DNA from: a virus
Strand: one strand, 5' to 3'
DNA: 45,308 nucleotides
Virus record (IMG/VR): IMGVR_UViG_3300008262_000227
Coordinates: 1 to 45,308 of that record
Shown piece after piece: positions 37,899-45,277 of the stretch (position 1 is the first letter of the stretch; each line of letters begins with the position of its first letter). Made by a program: the position numbers and the translations under genes. Below the pieces are notes generated by a model. It was not told where the DNA came from and searched no databases. It was given only the letters and a program-made list of their open reading frames with translations.

Positions 37899-38079
37899 TT
37901 TGAATTTTTTCGAACTCCTTTTCTAAATCATCTAATTCTTTACTTATTTCGCAAAGTTCTATTAAAAGTTTTTTACATTCTTTTGGATGCTTCTTGTATA
38001 AATCAAGAATATCATCAGTTGCACATCCAGACTTTTCTTTTAATTCATTAATTTCTTGTAATTCCGAATATACATTCAT
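37885..38079 (-). CDS. small coiled-coil protein
   Basis: 64 residues, acidic helix (KKLLIELCEISKELDDLEKE). Overlaps the next gene by 14 bases and the previous stop as ATGA. Not recognised. Confidence 0.55.
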   Translation of the reverse strand: MNVYSELQEINELKEKSGCATDDILDLYKKHPKECKKLLIELCEISKELDDLEKEFEKIQNEFH

Positions 38080-38255
38080 CGAATAAGTTTCATTCCTCCT
38101 GTTTCAAGATTAGTAACTCTATAAACAGTGTTTGTATTTGGATAATACTTGCTGTATTTTGCATGATATGTTTTAATATCTTCTCTTGTATTAAAAGGAG
38201 ATAGCATTACTTCATACCAAGATCCTTCGTTTTCTTTTCTTTCTAGTTTATACAT
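38076..38255 (-). CDS. 59-residue hypothetical protein
   Basis: ATG 38253-38255 to TGA 38076-38078, overlapping the next ATG as ATGA. MYKLERKENEGSWYEVMLSP, then HAKYSKYYPNTNTVYRVTNL. Beta-strand-rich. Packing makes it a convincing gene. Confidence 0.65.
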   Translation of the reverse strand: MYKLERKENEGSWYEVMLSPFNTREDIKTYHAKYSKYYPNTNTVYRVTNLETGGMKLIR

Positions 38256-38256
38256 A

Positions 38257-39309
38257 TTATGCTTTAATAGTTTTACCTAATGTAGAAATAATCGCTTTCT
38301 TGTTTGTAACAAGAACATTTTCAACAGCTGCTTCCTTTTCCGAATAATTAATAATAGAAAAGGCGTTTTGCCAATTAGCTGCTGATGCATAAACTGGTTT
38401 TAAACTACAAGCACATCCATTTTCATATACTCTAACAATTTGTTCCTTCTGTGAACCAATAGAAGGAATTCTTTGTGATGTCATTCCAATTCTATGTGTG
38501 TGATTGCACATGATAGAAGTAAACCATTTTTCAAAAAGACCTCTTGCTGAATATCCACCATGACGACGAACAACATCACCGTGCATAACAATAAAACCTG
38601 GTACGATCTCCACATAGTCTACTAATTTTGTTCTGTTCCAATCTCCGGTTGGATAAAAAACAGATTCATATGATAATTTTTCTTTAATCTCTGGAATTTC
38701 TGCAAGTTCACCAATTCTATCAGACAAATATCTCCACCATCTTCCTTCTAAACCATCACCAGAATGGTTTGAATTTGTTTCAAATATATCAGAACTATAA
38801 GAAGATGTTACATCATGCAACAATCTTAAAAATTTATGATATTCTTCTCTTTCTCTCATAAGAGAATTTCCAAATCTAATATCTTTTGGATATCTACTAA
38901 TCGAAAACATATCAAGAGTATCTCCATTTAGAATAATAGTAGATGGTTTAAGTTCTTCTATAGTCTGAAGGAAAATATCAAGAACATTCCAATCCTCTGA
39001 ACCAAAGTGCATATCACCTATAACAAGTGCATAAGGATTTGGACTTGATGTTATTTTATTTCTTACTGGAGTATCGTACTCTATTGGTGAAAGCTGTAAA
39101 ATAAAATCAACAATTTCTTCTTTAGAAGAAATAAAAGAACCAGCTTTTTCTTTTTTAAAAGCAACTGGCTTTGATCCATCACACCGCTTTCTGTCTCTAA
39201 CCCAATCCCAAACAGTTGATGGTTTGGAATCTAACATGTCTGCTATTTGACGAAAACTAAAACCATTGGAGTTTAGTTCTTTTGCTTTTTGTATTTTTTG
39301 GTTTATCAT
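38257..39309 (-). CDS. helix-turn-helix / metallophosphoesterase fusion
   Basis: 350 residues. N-terminal recombinase-type HTH: AKELNSNGFSFRQIADMLDS, then KPSTVWDWVRDRK (about 9-41). Then a phosphoesterase: LVIGDMHFGSEDW (about 94-106), IILNGDTLDMF (about 123-133), ETNSNHSGDG (about 178-187), FIVMHGDVVRRHGG (about 236-249) and SIMCNHTHRIGM (about 263-274). The GNHE position reads SNH. HTH-MPE proteins are known in phages; the role is unclear, perhaps a site-directed nuclease or phosphodiesterase. Confidence 0.8.
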   Translation of the reverse strand: MINQKIQKAKELNSNGFSFRQIADMLDSKPSTVWDWVRDRKRCDGSKPVAFKKEKAGSFISSKEEIVDFILQLSPIEYDTPVRNKITSSPNPYALVIGDMHFGSEDWNVLDIFLQTIEELKPSTIILNGDTLDMFSISRYPKDIRFGNSLMREREEYHKFLRLLHDVTSSYSSDIFETNSNHSGDGLEGRWWRYLSDRIGELAEIPEIKEKLSYESVFYPTGDWNRTKLVDYVEIVPGFIVMHGDVVRRHGGYSARGLFEKWFTSIMCNHTHRIGMTSQRIPSIGSQKEQIVRVYENGCACSLKPVYASAANWQNAFSIINYSEKEAAVENVLVTNKKAIISTLGKTIKA

Positions 39310-39319
39310 TACAAACCCA

Positions 39320-39348
39320 AACTTACATCAAATACTTTATAAGGTCAA
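39320..39348 (-). promoter_or_regulatory. promoter of the HTH-phosphoesterase gene
   Basis: Minus strand TTGACC (39343-39348), 17-bp spacer, TAAGTT (39320-39325), continuing TTTG: TTG-N20-TAAGTTTG is a full Bacteroidota-type match. Confidence 0.65.
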
Positions 39349-39357
39349 GTGTTTTTT

Positions 39358-40002
39358 TTATACTTGAACAATATCTAGTCTAGCTGTCCAATGATATTGG
39401 TCGGTTATATCTGTTCCTCCCACAGCTTTAACTTGTAATGTTTTATATCCTACTCTATTGTCTGCTTCTATTAATACATCTGTATTAATATTATCTCTAG
39501 AATGTATTATTTTAGACGGAGTACCCACAAAAGATACTTCTCCTAATGTGCTATTTCTTATAAGTCCATTAAACTCAACACTTGTACTATTTGATAATGC
39601 TCTGGAAGAAATTCCTATTACAAAAAGTTTAAAAAACCAAGAGGAACCTACCTGTATCTGTAAGTATTTTTCAGAGTTTACGTCTCTACTAAGAGTAATT
39701 GTGTTTCCAATCGTGGTTCCTTTTAAAATAAAACTATTTGATTGGTTTTTTTCTGTAGGATTTCCCATTAATATAGGAGAATTCTGTACATTTATTGGTT
39801 TTTTAAATTCAACTTCTCCACTAAAAGATGCTTCTTTTATTGATAAAAACAAAGAACTCATTGGTACTTTGTATGTGTCTGGATATTCTGGAACGTCTAA
39901 ATCATTAAAGTTTGCTGGTACTACACAAGAATTCCATAAAGCATCATGTTGTGCTTTTTGAAATAATGTTAATTGACTAATTCTTTTTGATGTAGTAGCC
40001 AT
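39358..40002 (-). CDS. probable virion structural protein
   Basis: 214 residues, beta-rich with Ser/Thr/Asn (ILKGTTIGNTITLSRDVNSE). Start MATTSKRISQLTLFQKAQHDALW resembles N-termini of phage fibre or baseplate accessory proteins. AAAGGAG lies just before the ATG. Its EFKKPINVQNSPILM has a fibre-like style shared with the 30762 gene. No firm family. Confidence 0.55.
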   Translation of the reverse strand: MATTSKRISQLTLFQKAQHDALWNSCVVPANFNDLDVPEYPDTYKVPMSSLFLSIKEASFSGEVEFKKPINVQNSPILMGNPTEKNQSNSFILKGTTIGNTITLSRDVNSEKYLQIQVGSSWFFKLFVIGISSRALSNSTSVEFNGLIRNSTLGEVSFVGTPSKIIHSRDNINTDVLIEADNRVGYKTLQVKAVGGTDITDQYHWTARLDIVQV

Positions 40003-40385
40003 TATTCTCCTTTTTTAGTTTGTCTTTCTATATAGACCAAACGTTCATTGTATTTTTCAAGCTCTTTTTGATATGTATAATTAAGTAAATTAAAAGATTT
40101 AAGTTGTTCTGTAAAAATTGTTTGATTATTAATGATATTTTCTAATTTTGTTTGTGTTAGATCGAACCTAGATTTTAAAACTTCGTCTTGTTGCCTATCA
40201 AAATCTATTTGTTTTTCAACATATTCTGCAAACTTGTCTTGTTTAACATAATTAACAGATAACCACATACTATAATATCCTAATCCTAAAAAAGCAAAAA
40301 GCGTTAATAAAGGTTTTATTATCAAGTAAATAATTGCTCTGTTTTTGTTTTCAAATTGGTTGAATTTTTCTATACTACTAGGCAT
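40002..40385 (-). CDS. membrane-anchored coiled-coil protein
   Basis: 127 residues. One membrane helix IIYLIIKPLLTLFAFLGLGY (about 19-38), then a periplasmic or cytoplasmic coiled coil (QKELEKYNERLVYIERQTKK). Not recognised. One-base overlap with the next gene. Confidence 0.6.
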   Translation of the reverse strand: MPSSIEKFNQFENKNRAIIYLIIKPLLTLFAFLGLGYYSMWLSVNYVKQDKFAEYVEKQIDFDRQQDEVLKSRFDLTQTKLENIINNQTIFTEQLKSFNLLNYTYQKELEKYNERLVYIERQTKKGE

Positions 40386-40403
40386 AACACAAATATAATC
40401 TAT

Positions 40404-40559
40404 TTATCTTTTTTTAAATAATAATTTGATTTTTTTAATAAATTTTTTGAATTTTATCCATAAATTAGATTTTAATTCTTCTGTTTCAATTTTTTTAATG
40501 GCCTTTTCAACTTCTGTTTGAAACATATCTCTATAAAATCTATTATTACTGTATTTCAT
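40404..40559 (-). CDS. 51-residue basic protein
   Basis: ATG 40557-40559 to TAA 40404-40406, ATGA overlap with the gene upstream. MKYSNNRFYRDMFQTEVEKA, then a strongly Lys-rich C-terminus. May bind nucleic acid or membrane phosphates. Confidence 0.6.
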   Translation of the reverse strand: MKYSNNRFYRDMFQTEVEKAIKKIETEELKSNLWIKFKKFIKKIKLLFKKR

Positions 40560-41380
40560 ATATCTTTATAATTTATTTTCATTGATTTATTTAAATCATC
40601 ATTATTATTAGTTTTAATTGTTTCTTTTTTTATTAAAGTTTGTTTTTTTTCTATACTATTATTATATGCTAATAATAAACAAACAGCTAAAGGATCAAAA
40701 ACAAAAACAATTATAATAGTAAACCATTTTACAATGGTAGAAACATCTTTATTAAATAGCTGAGAAACAAACTTTAATGTTCCTATATCGGTTGATTTTG
40801 ATTCCTCGTTTTTTAAATTTATAAGTTCTTCGTTTATATTAGAAATATTTTTTTGTTTTTCTTCTAATTTTAAATTTATTTCGGATATTTCATTGTTTGA
40901 TTTTTCAATAGAAGCGTATGCTTGTTCTCTTGGTGTTTTATAATTTCCAGAATCTAAAACTCGTTGTTCTTGTTTTAGTCTAACTTCATTTAAAACATCA
41001 ATTCTTTTTTTAAGAAAATCTACGTCAGTTAAAACGCTATCCTTCTTTGATTCTAGTGTTAATCTTTTTGTTTCAACCAATTCTATCTTAGAATGACTTT
41101 GTTGGTATGCTGACATTAAAAACCCAAATATACCTAAAGAAGTAATTCCCATTAATGTTAAAACGGATATAATTAAATACGTCTTTAATAAAAAAGATGT
41201 TTTATTCCAATATCTATGAAGATAACTAGCAGCTACTAGTTTTCCGGCTTCTAATACACCAGCCATTATACAAACAGAAATAAATTGACCAGAATATAAC
41301 GTAGCTATTCCTTGAACAGAAAAATAAGCCGAGCAACCAGCTAACAATAATGAACATAGTCCTAGTATTATAGAAAACAT
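40556..41380 (-). CDS. conserved phage multi-span membrane protein
   Basis: 274 residues. Four membrane helices at about 2-22, 34-55, 66-90 and 215-240. Signatures: GCSAYFSVQGIATLYSGQFI, LEAGKLVAASYLHRYW and FVFDPLAVCLLLAYN. A long coiled coil lies between helices 3 and 4. Very similar proteins occur in T4-like cyanophages and other aquatic myoviruses; function unknown. Possibly remodels the host membrane. Confidence 0.75.
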   Translation of the reverse strand: MFSIILGLCSLLLAGCSAYFSVQGIATLYSGQFISVCIMAGVLEAGKLVAASYLHRYWNKTSFLLKTYLIISVLTLMGITSLGIFGFLMSAYQQSHSKIELVETKRLTLESKKDSVLTDVDFLKKRIDVLNEVRLKQEQRVLDSGNYKTPREQAYASIEKSNNEISEINLKLEEKQKNISNINEELINLKNEESKSTDIGTLKFVSQLFNKDVSTIVKWFTIIIVFVFDPLAVCLLLAYNNSIEKKQTLIKKETIKTNNNDDLNKSMKINYKDI

Positions 41381-41385
41381 AGAAC

Positions 41386-41391
41386 TACTTA
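41386..41391 (-). promoter_or_regulatory. TAAGTA candidate late-promoter motif
   Basis: Minus strand AATAAGTAGTTCTATG: TAAGTA 5 bases before the ATG at 41380. Confidence 0.4.
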
Positions 41392-41407
41392 TTTTTAAAA
41401 TAATAAA

Positions 41408-42001
41408 TTAAGCAAAAAAGTTGATTATACAACCAGAATAATCAACTACTGATGTCACTTCTAAATTTAAAGAAATGTTTTCTGATGGGGGAACTGGTAT
41501 TTCACAGTTCATACCACTGGAAAGAATTAATGATACATAAGATAATGTGTTGGTTTTATTATATATAAGTATTTGTTTTGATACAAAAGAAGGATTTCCT
41601 GATGTTTTAGTTTCACATTTAGTAAAACTAGGATTTGTAATATATACATTAAGAGCACTTAATGATGGATTTACTGAAGCAAAGTTTCCTTCTCTGTCTC
41701 CTATAGTTACATCATCCTCGCTTGATTCAAGATCTTGGCTTATTACTCTTAATGCACCAGAACCAACACCAACAGAAACAATGTCAGCCTGTAATCCAGA
41801 AGATGCATCTTCTAGTTTTACTGATCCTATCTTAATGCTAGGTGACTGAACATTTATTTTAAGATCATCTAAATTAGTAACATAAGCAGCCTGAGCATAT
41901 AATGATCTATTGGCATTATTATCTACCTTAATCCAAGAATTATTATGGCACAAATTGCCATTTTGTTCAGAACAAGAAAGTTGATTTACTAAATTGTACA
42001 T
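41408..42001 (-). CDS. probable virion structural protein
   Basis: 197 residues, beta-rich and Ser/Asn/Val-rich: INVQSPSIKIGSVKLEDASS, ADIVSVGVGSGALRVISQDL, LILSSGMNCEIPVPPSENIS. Looks like a phage head or fibre decoration protein. Its last codons double as the terminator hairpin at 41413-41446. Confidence 0.55.
   Translation of the reverse strand: MYNLVNQLSCSEQNGNLCHNNSWIKVDNNANRSLYAQAAYVTNLDDLKINVQSPSIKIGSVKLEDASSGLQADIVSVGVGSGALRVISQDLESSEDDVTIGDREGNFASVNPSLSALNVYITNPSFTKCETKTSGNPSFVSKQILIYNKTNTLSYVSLILSSGMNCEIPVPPSENISLNLEVTSVVDYSGCIINFFA
41413..41446 (-). terminator. intrinsic terminator inside the gene end
   Basis: Minus strand AGTTGATTAT - 9-base loop - ATAATCAACT, then T6: a perfect 10-bp stem. 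It encodes the last residues of the protein (VDYSGCIINFF). Confidence 0.75.
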
Positions 42002-42005
42002 ATTT

Positions 42006-43196
42006 TTAATGTTCTGTTAAGAATGTAAATCTAACATCTTTTCTTTGTGCAGGAGCATCGCTATCACCACCAGGAAGTGTTATAGTATCAAATTCTTTGA
42101 GTTCACCTTCTTGTTTTGGTAATTCGTCTGTATATTTCATTCTTGATACATCGAGTTTGTTTCTCAAATAATCATATTTAGGATTTGGATGTGTATTATA
42201 AAAATCTACTATTCTTTTTCTAAGTTCTTCTTTTGCTTCTGGACTCTTAAATTTTGATTTACCTGATTCATCTTTAACATAATGTGGTCCCTTTGTCATG
42301 AAAAATTCTCTAAACACATCAGTAGGTACTGTTATTTGAGTATGTGTTTGTGATAAATCTCCAGCTATTTTCTTTTGCTTTTCGGTTGCTCCGCTAGAGA
42401 ACACAGTTTTAATTCCTTCTTGTTCTCCAAGCTTTATATATTTTCCCATTTTTGTATAAACGTATGAGGATGAATTATATCCTTTGGCTTTTAATGCTTT
42501 ATCAACATTTACTGCAATTTTAAAATAAGTTTCACTGAAAAAATCACCAGCATCATTCCAACGAATTTTTAATTCTTTTCCTTCTTGTTGTGCTTCAAAT
42601 GCAAACCTTTCTGCTTCCATGAATGCGATTTTTTCATACTGTTCTGGATGATTCATCATCAATTGTAATCTATTCAACAATTTAATATTCTTTCCATCGT
42701 TCATTATATAAAACCCTTGCATAGCATAGCAGTTATTGATACATTCACCAGCACCAGGGCATGTGTTTATAACATAAAAATTATTATCTTCTTCATCATA
42801 AATAACAGCCTTTAATGCTGGTATTCCTGTATTGATTGTCATTTTATTTTCATCAGATGTATGCAAAGACTTTTCACCCTTATCAAATATAGTTTTTGGT
42901 CTTTGCATTAACTGTTTTTTAAACTGTTCTATGTTTGCCTTTCCTTCTTCGTCTGTTGGAATATTTCCTTTGCTGATTCTTGCAAATTTTTTACTTGCCT
43001 CTGGTCTATTTTTAGTTATCTTTAATCTATCTAATTCATCATTCAATGCTTTAGCTACTGATTCTGGTGTATAGCATACTTTAGATACATCTTTAAATTC
43101 ATCTTGCCATTTAACTTCCATAACCAATCTATATGGATTTTTTTGAATAGAATTTGTGTATAAACTTTCTAATAATATAGTATCTCTGCTTCTCAT
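42006..43196 (-). CDS. KDQ-type-tagged GP88-like protein
   Basis: 396 residues. Tag MRSRDTILLESLYTNS with L-L-E at 8-10. Body: VINTCPGAGECINNCYAMQG (about 141-160), the C-x5-C-x3-C-Y-A cluster of the phage GP88 family, then EGKELKIRWNDAGDFFSETY (about 205-224) and SYVYTKMGK. The Cys cluster suggests a bound metal or Fe-S centre. The family's reaction is not settled. The tag implies it is packed in the capsid and delivered with DNA. Late-type TAAGTA at 43208 may lie in the upstream gene end. Confidence 0.75.
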   Translation of the reverse strand: MRSRDTILLESLYTNSIQKNPYRLVMEVKWQDEFKDVSKVCYTPESVAKALNDELDRLKITKNRPEASKKFARISKGNIPTDEEGKANIEQFKKQLMQRPKTIFDKGEKSLHTSDENKMTINTGIPALKAVIYDEEDNNFYVINTCPGAGECINNCYAMQGFYIMNDGKNIKLLNRLQLMMNHPEQYEKIAFMEAERFAFEAQQEGKELKIRWNDAGDFFSETYFKIAVNVDKALKAKGYNSSSYVYTKMGKYIKLGEQEGIKTVFSSGATEKQKKIAGDLSQTHTQITVPTDVFREFFMTKGPHYVKDESGKSKFKSPEAKEELRKRIVDFYNTHPNPKYDYLRNKLDVSRMKYTDELPKQEGELKEFDTITLPGGDSDAPAQRKDVRFTFLTEH

Positions 43197-43202
43197 AACA
43201 TT

Positions 43203-43448
43203 TTATTTACTTACCTTTAATATGCTTGTAAGTATAGAATGTAATCGCATAGCACTTGCTATACTTAAATAAATCAAAAGACCACTAAAAGAAAATTTTA
43301 TAACAGTGTCTTCTTTTACTTCTCCACTTTCGTCTAAAACCTCTTCTACAGTAAAATCGTTTATAAGAAATCCCTGATTTTTTTTACGCTTTTTCTCGAT
43401 CTCTTTTACCCACATTCTCTTATTCCAATTTGTGTTTTTTCCTGCCAT
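43203..43448 (-). CDS. hypothetical protein
   Basis: 81 residues. Basic start (TNWNKRMWVKEIEKKRKKNQ), acidic middle (VLDESGEVKEDTV), then a hydrophobic C-terminus (SGLLIYLSIASAMRLHSILT). Not recognised. Lies between two tagged genes; its end encodes V-S-K across a TAAGTA motif. Confidence 0.55.
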   Translation of the reverse strand: MAGKNTNWNKRMWVKEIEKKRKKNQGFLINDFTVEEVLDESGEVKEDTVIKFSFSGLLIYLSIASAMRLHSILTSILKVSK

Positions 43449-43461
43449 AGTATTATTATAA

Positions 43462-43467
43462 TACTTA
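43462..43467 (-). promoter_or_regulatory. TAAGTA candidate late-promoter motif
   Basis: Minus strand AATAAGTATTATAATAATAC then T-ATG: TAAGTA about 13 bases before the ATG at 43448, in the short gap after the small CTS gene. Confidence 0.4.
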
Positions 43468-43506
43468 TTGTTTCAGAGGCTTGAAAAAGCAATAATTGAG
43501 AATTTA

Positions 43507-43629
43507 TTATTTTTTCTTTTTCTTTTTAGGAACACAATTTGGAACCATTTTATTTCCCTTTTTCTTCATTCCAACTTGTTTATAATTTTTCCAACAAGCT
43601 TCTGTAAAATATTGTTTAAACGGTTTCAT
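43507..43629 (-). CDS. 40-residue basic protein with T4-type capsid-targeting leader
   Basis: ATG 43627-43629 to TAA 43507-43509; ATGA overlap with the ADP-ribosyltransferase-like gene. MKPFKQYFTEACWKNYKQVG then MKKKGNKMVPNCVPKKKKKK. The first 11 residues are almost the T4 internal-protein leader MKTYQEFIAEA; F-T-E at 8-10 would be the cut site. The GMKKKGNKMVPNCVP core recurs in T4-like phages. Lys-rich, so probably DNA-bound inside the head. Confidence 0.75.
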   Translation of the reverse strand: MKPFKQYFTEACWKNYKQVGMKKKGNKMVPNCVPKKKKKK

Positions 43630-44096
43630 ATTATCTTTAATATATTTACATTATAAATTGCAAAAGCATCGTTTGATCTATCATATAATGCATCTATTCC
43701 AAGAGATGTCATAATAGAAGGGAATTCATCAAAACCCATAAAATCAGTTATCTTTCTTCCTTTATATTTTAAATTTATATATACATCCCAGTCATCAGAA
43801 TCTCTTAAATCCAATACTTTATTAATCGGATTCATTTCAAATTTTAATACAATACCACCTTCTTCATCTCCAGAAAAATCAGCATAATTACTTCTTGCTA
43901 ACTGTTCATCGGTAGTTACATAAAAAGCTTTTCCAAAATAACCTCTATCACATTTACTTAAATCGAGTCCGTTTTTTTTAATATCATTTGCAGATTCCAA
44001 ATCAGTTCCATGAAAAACTGTCAAAGGGTAGGAAAATTTATCATTTGATATAGAATCATATAAATTCTCCAGTAATATTTGGTCTTTATTTTTCAT
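43626..44096 (-). CDS. KDQ-tagged ADP-ribosyltransferase-like protein
   Basis: 156 residues. Tag MKNKDQILLENLYDSI (L-L-E at 8-10). Catalytic-type body: LTVFHGTDLESANDIKKNGL (about 25-44, the FHGT NAD-binding His), GYFGKAFYVTTDEQLARSNY (about 52-71), LKFEMNPINKVLDL and ALYDRSNDAFAIYNVNILKI (about 136-155). This order fits DUF3990/PARP-like ART folds; the catalytic Glu is not obvious. T4 Alt is an injected capsid ADP-ribosyltransferase with the same kind of leader, so a host-modifying injected role is a strong analogy. Confidence 0.65.
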   Translation of the reverse strand: MKNKDQILLENLYDSISNDKFSYPLTVFHGTDLESANDIKKNGLDLSKCDRGYFGKAFYVTTDEQLARSNYADFSGDEEGGIVLKFEMNPINKVLDLRDSDDWDVYINLKYKGRKITDFMGFDEFPSIMTSLGIDALYDRSNDAFAIYNVNILKII

Positions 44097-44328
44097 TTAC
44101 TGGATCGGGCAAATATTCGTTTAACTTTTGTTTGAAAGGTATTACAAGATGACTTCCATAATCTTCTTTTATTATTTGTGCGATTACCATAGCAACATCA
44201 CCATAAGAATCCGATTCGGTGATAGCTTCAGATAATCTTTGTTTTAATGATGATATATCTTTTTTTGGTGTAAACTCTGAGACTTCATCATATATATTCT
44301 CCAGTAATATTTGATCTTTTGTTTTCAT
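44086..44328 (-). CDS. small KDQ-tagged protein
   Basis: 80 residues. Tag MKTKDQILLENIYDEV; body of two helices (DISSLKQRLSEAITESDSYG, DVAMVIAQIIKEDYGSHLVI). Not recognised. Its first 33 bases are part of the 64-bp repeat. Confidence 0.7.
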   Translation of the reverse strand: MKTKDQILLENIYDEVSEFTPKKDISSLKQRLSEAITESDSYGDVAMVIAQIIKEDYGSHLVIPFKQKLNEYLPDPVNEK

Positions 44329-44359
44329 TATAATTTTGCTTTCTTTAACTTTGAATAAT
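44296..44359 (-). repeat. 64-bp perfect direct repeat, copy 1
   Basis: Identical to 45245-45308 (offset 949). Covers the end of a DUF5661-like gene and the start of a KDQ-tagged gene (TAATG junction). The second copy runs to the window edge, so the repeat is at least 64 bases. Confidence 0.95.
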
Positions 44360-44597
44360 ACTTAGGATTCTCTGCAAGATGATCCATAGCAATTCTTTTT
44401 GCTTTTTTTATGTTTACCCCATGTTCCTTTTCCACCTTCTGACCCATCTTGATTTGTTTCTTAATAGTAGAAACAGAAACATCGTGCTTCTTTGCAATAT
44501 CTTCCAAGTCCATTCCAGCGGACATTCTTTTATATTTTTCTAAAAAATATTGTTTGAATGATATATTATCTAGTAATATTTGGTCTTTGCTTCTCAT
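44328..44597 (-). CDS. DUF5661-like protein with KDQ tag and HTH
   Basis: 89 residues. Tag MRSKDQILLDNISFKQYFLE (L-L-D instead of L-L-E, followed by a second leader-like FKQYFLE). Then an HTH-like LEDIAKKHDVSVSTIKKQIK (about 31-50), followed by GQKVEKEHGVNIKKAKRIAM and DHLAENPKYYSKLKK (about 52-86), the E-H...A-x-x-I-A-x-DHL-x-E-x-P-x-Y-Y pattern of DUF5661. AAAGGAG precedes the ATG. Function unknown. Confidence 0.75.
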   Translation of the reverse strand: MRSKDQILLDNISFKQYFLEKYKRMSAGMDLEDIAKKHDVSVSTIKKQIKMGQKVEKEHGVNIKKAKRIAMDHLAENPKYYSKLKKAKL

Positions 44598-45277
44598 TTA
44601 ACTCCTTTTACCCACATGTAATCTTCTCCACGTTTCAAATATTGTTTTAATAGTATTTGATCACATTCAAATCTTGATAAATCTGGAGAAATTCTTTTGC
44701 TGACCTCATTATACTCAAAACCTTCTTTTCTTCTTTCTTCCGATGCTTTTAATCTATCAGAAACTAAATTGGGAATTTTTGGATTGTCGTGTGGAAATCT
44801 TTCATCTGTATTCCACCATTCGGGTAATTTGTCTTTATAAACATATTCTGGATGTTTGTGGGGATTTAATGTGATAGACTTCCAATCACCACTTGATAAT
44901 ATACTAGGAATTTTGCTCATGTCAAACTCAACATCTTCAACAATTCCTTCCACAAGTAAGTTTGGTTTCTTTTTACCATATGCTGGATTTAATTGAACTT
45001 TTGAAAGATCACTGTGTTTTACTTCTGCACTACAATTTTTTAATAATAATGTTCTTGCATTATGAACAACTTTCCATTTTAACTTTCCGTTTTCTTCAAC
45101 TAATTCCTTTATAGACCATGCCATATAATGATTAGGATCACTTTCTGGTGTACCTTGAATTGCAGGATGTACTTGAACTTTCTTTCCAATCAATTCTTGT
45201 GGATTCTCCATTACAACCTTTTCCTCGTAAATTAATTGGTATAAATTCTCCAGTAATATTTGATCTTTTGTTTTCAT
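44594..45277 (-). CDS. KDQ-tagged protein of unknown function
   Basis: 227 residues. Tag MKTKDQILLENLYQLIYEEK with L-L-E at 8-10. Body: ENPQELIGKKVQVHPAIQGT (about 24-43), KLKWKVVHNARTLLLKNCSA, NPHKHPEYVYKDKLPEWWNT. Basic and rich in Pro/Trp/His; no domain recognised. ATGA overlap with the gene downstream. Flanked by a 64-bp repeat that begins inside its tag. Confidence 0.7.
   Translation of the reverse strand: MKTKDQILLENLYQLIYEEKVVMENPQELIGKKVQVHPAIQGTPESDPNHYMAWSIKELVEENGKLKWKVVHNARTLLLKNCSAEVKHSDLSKVQLNPAYGKKKPNLLVEGIVEDVEFDMSKIPSILSSGDWKSITLNPHKHPEYVYKDKLPEWWNTDERFPHDNPKIPNLVSDRLKASEERRKEGFEYNEVSKRISPDLSRFECDQILLKQYLKRGEDYMWVKGVK

Noticed and set aside
39458-39961. 167-codon plus-strand ORF
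   Set aside because: It is antisense to the 39358-40002 gene, which has a Shine-Dalgarno sequence and strand context. Composition is shadow-like.
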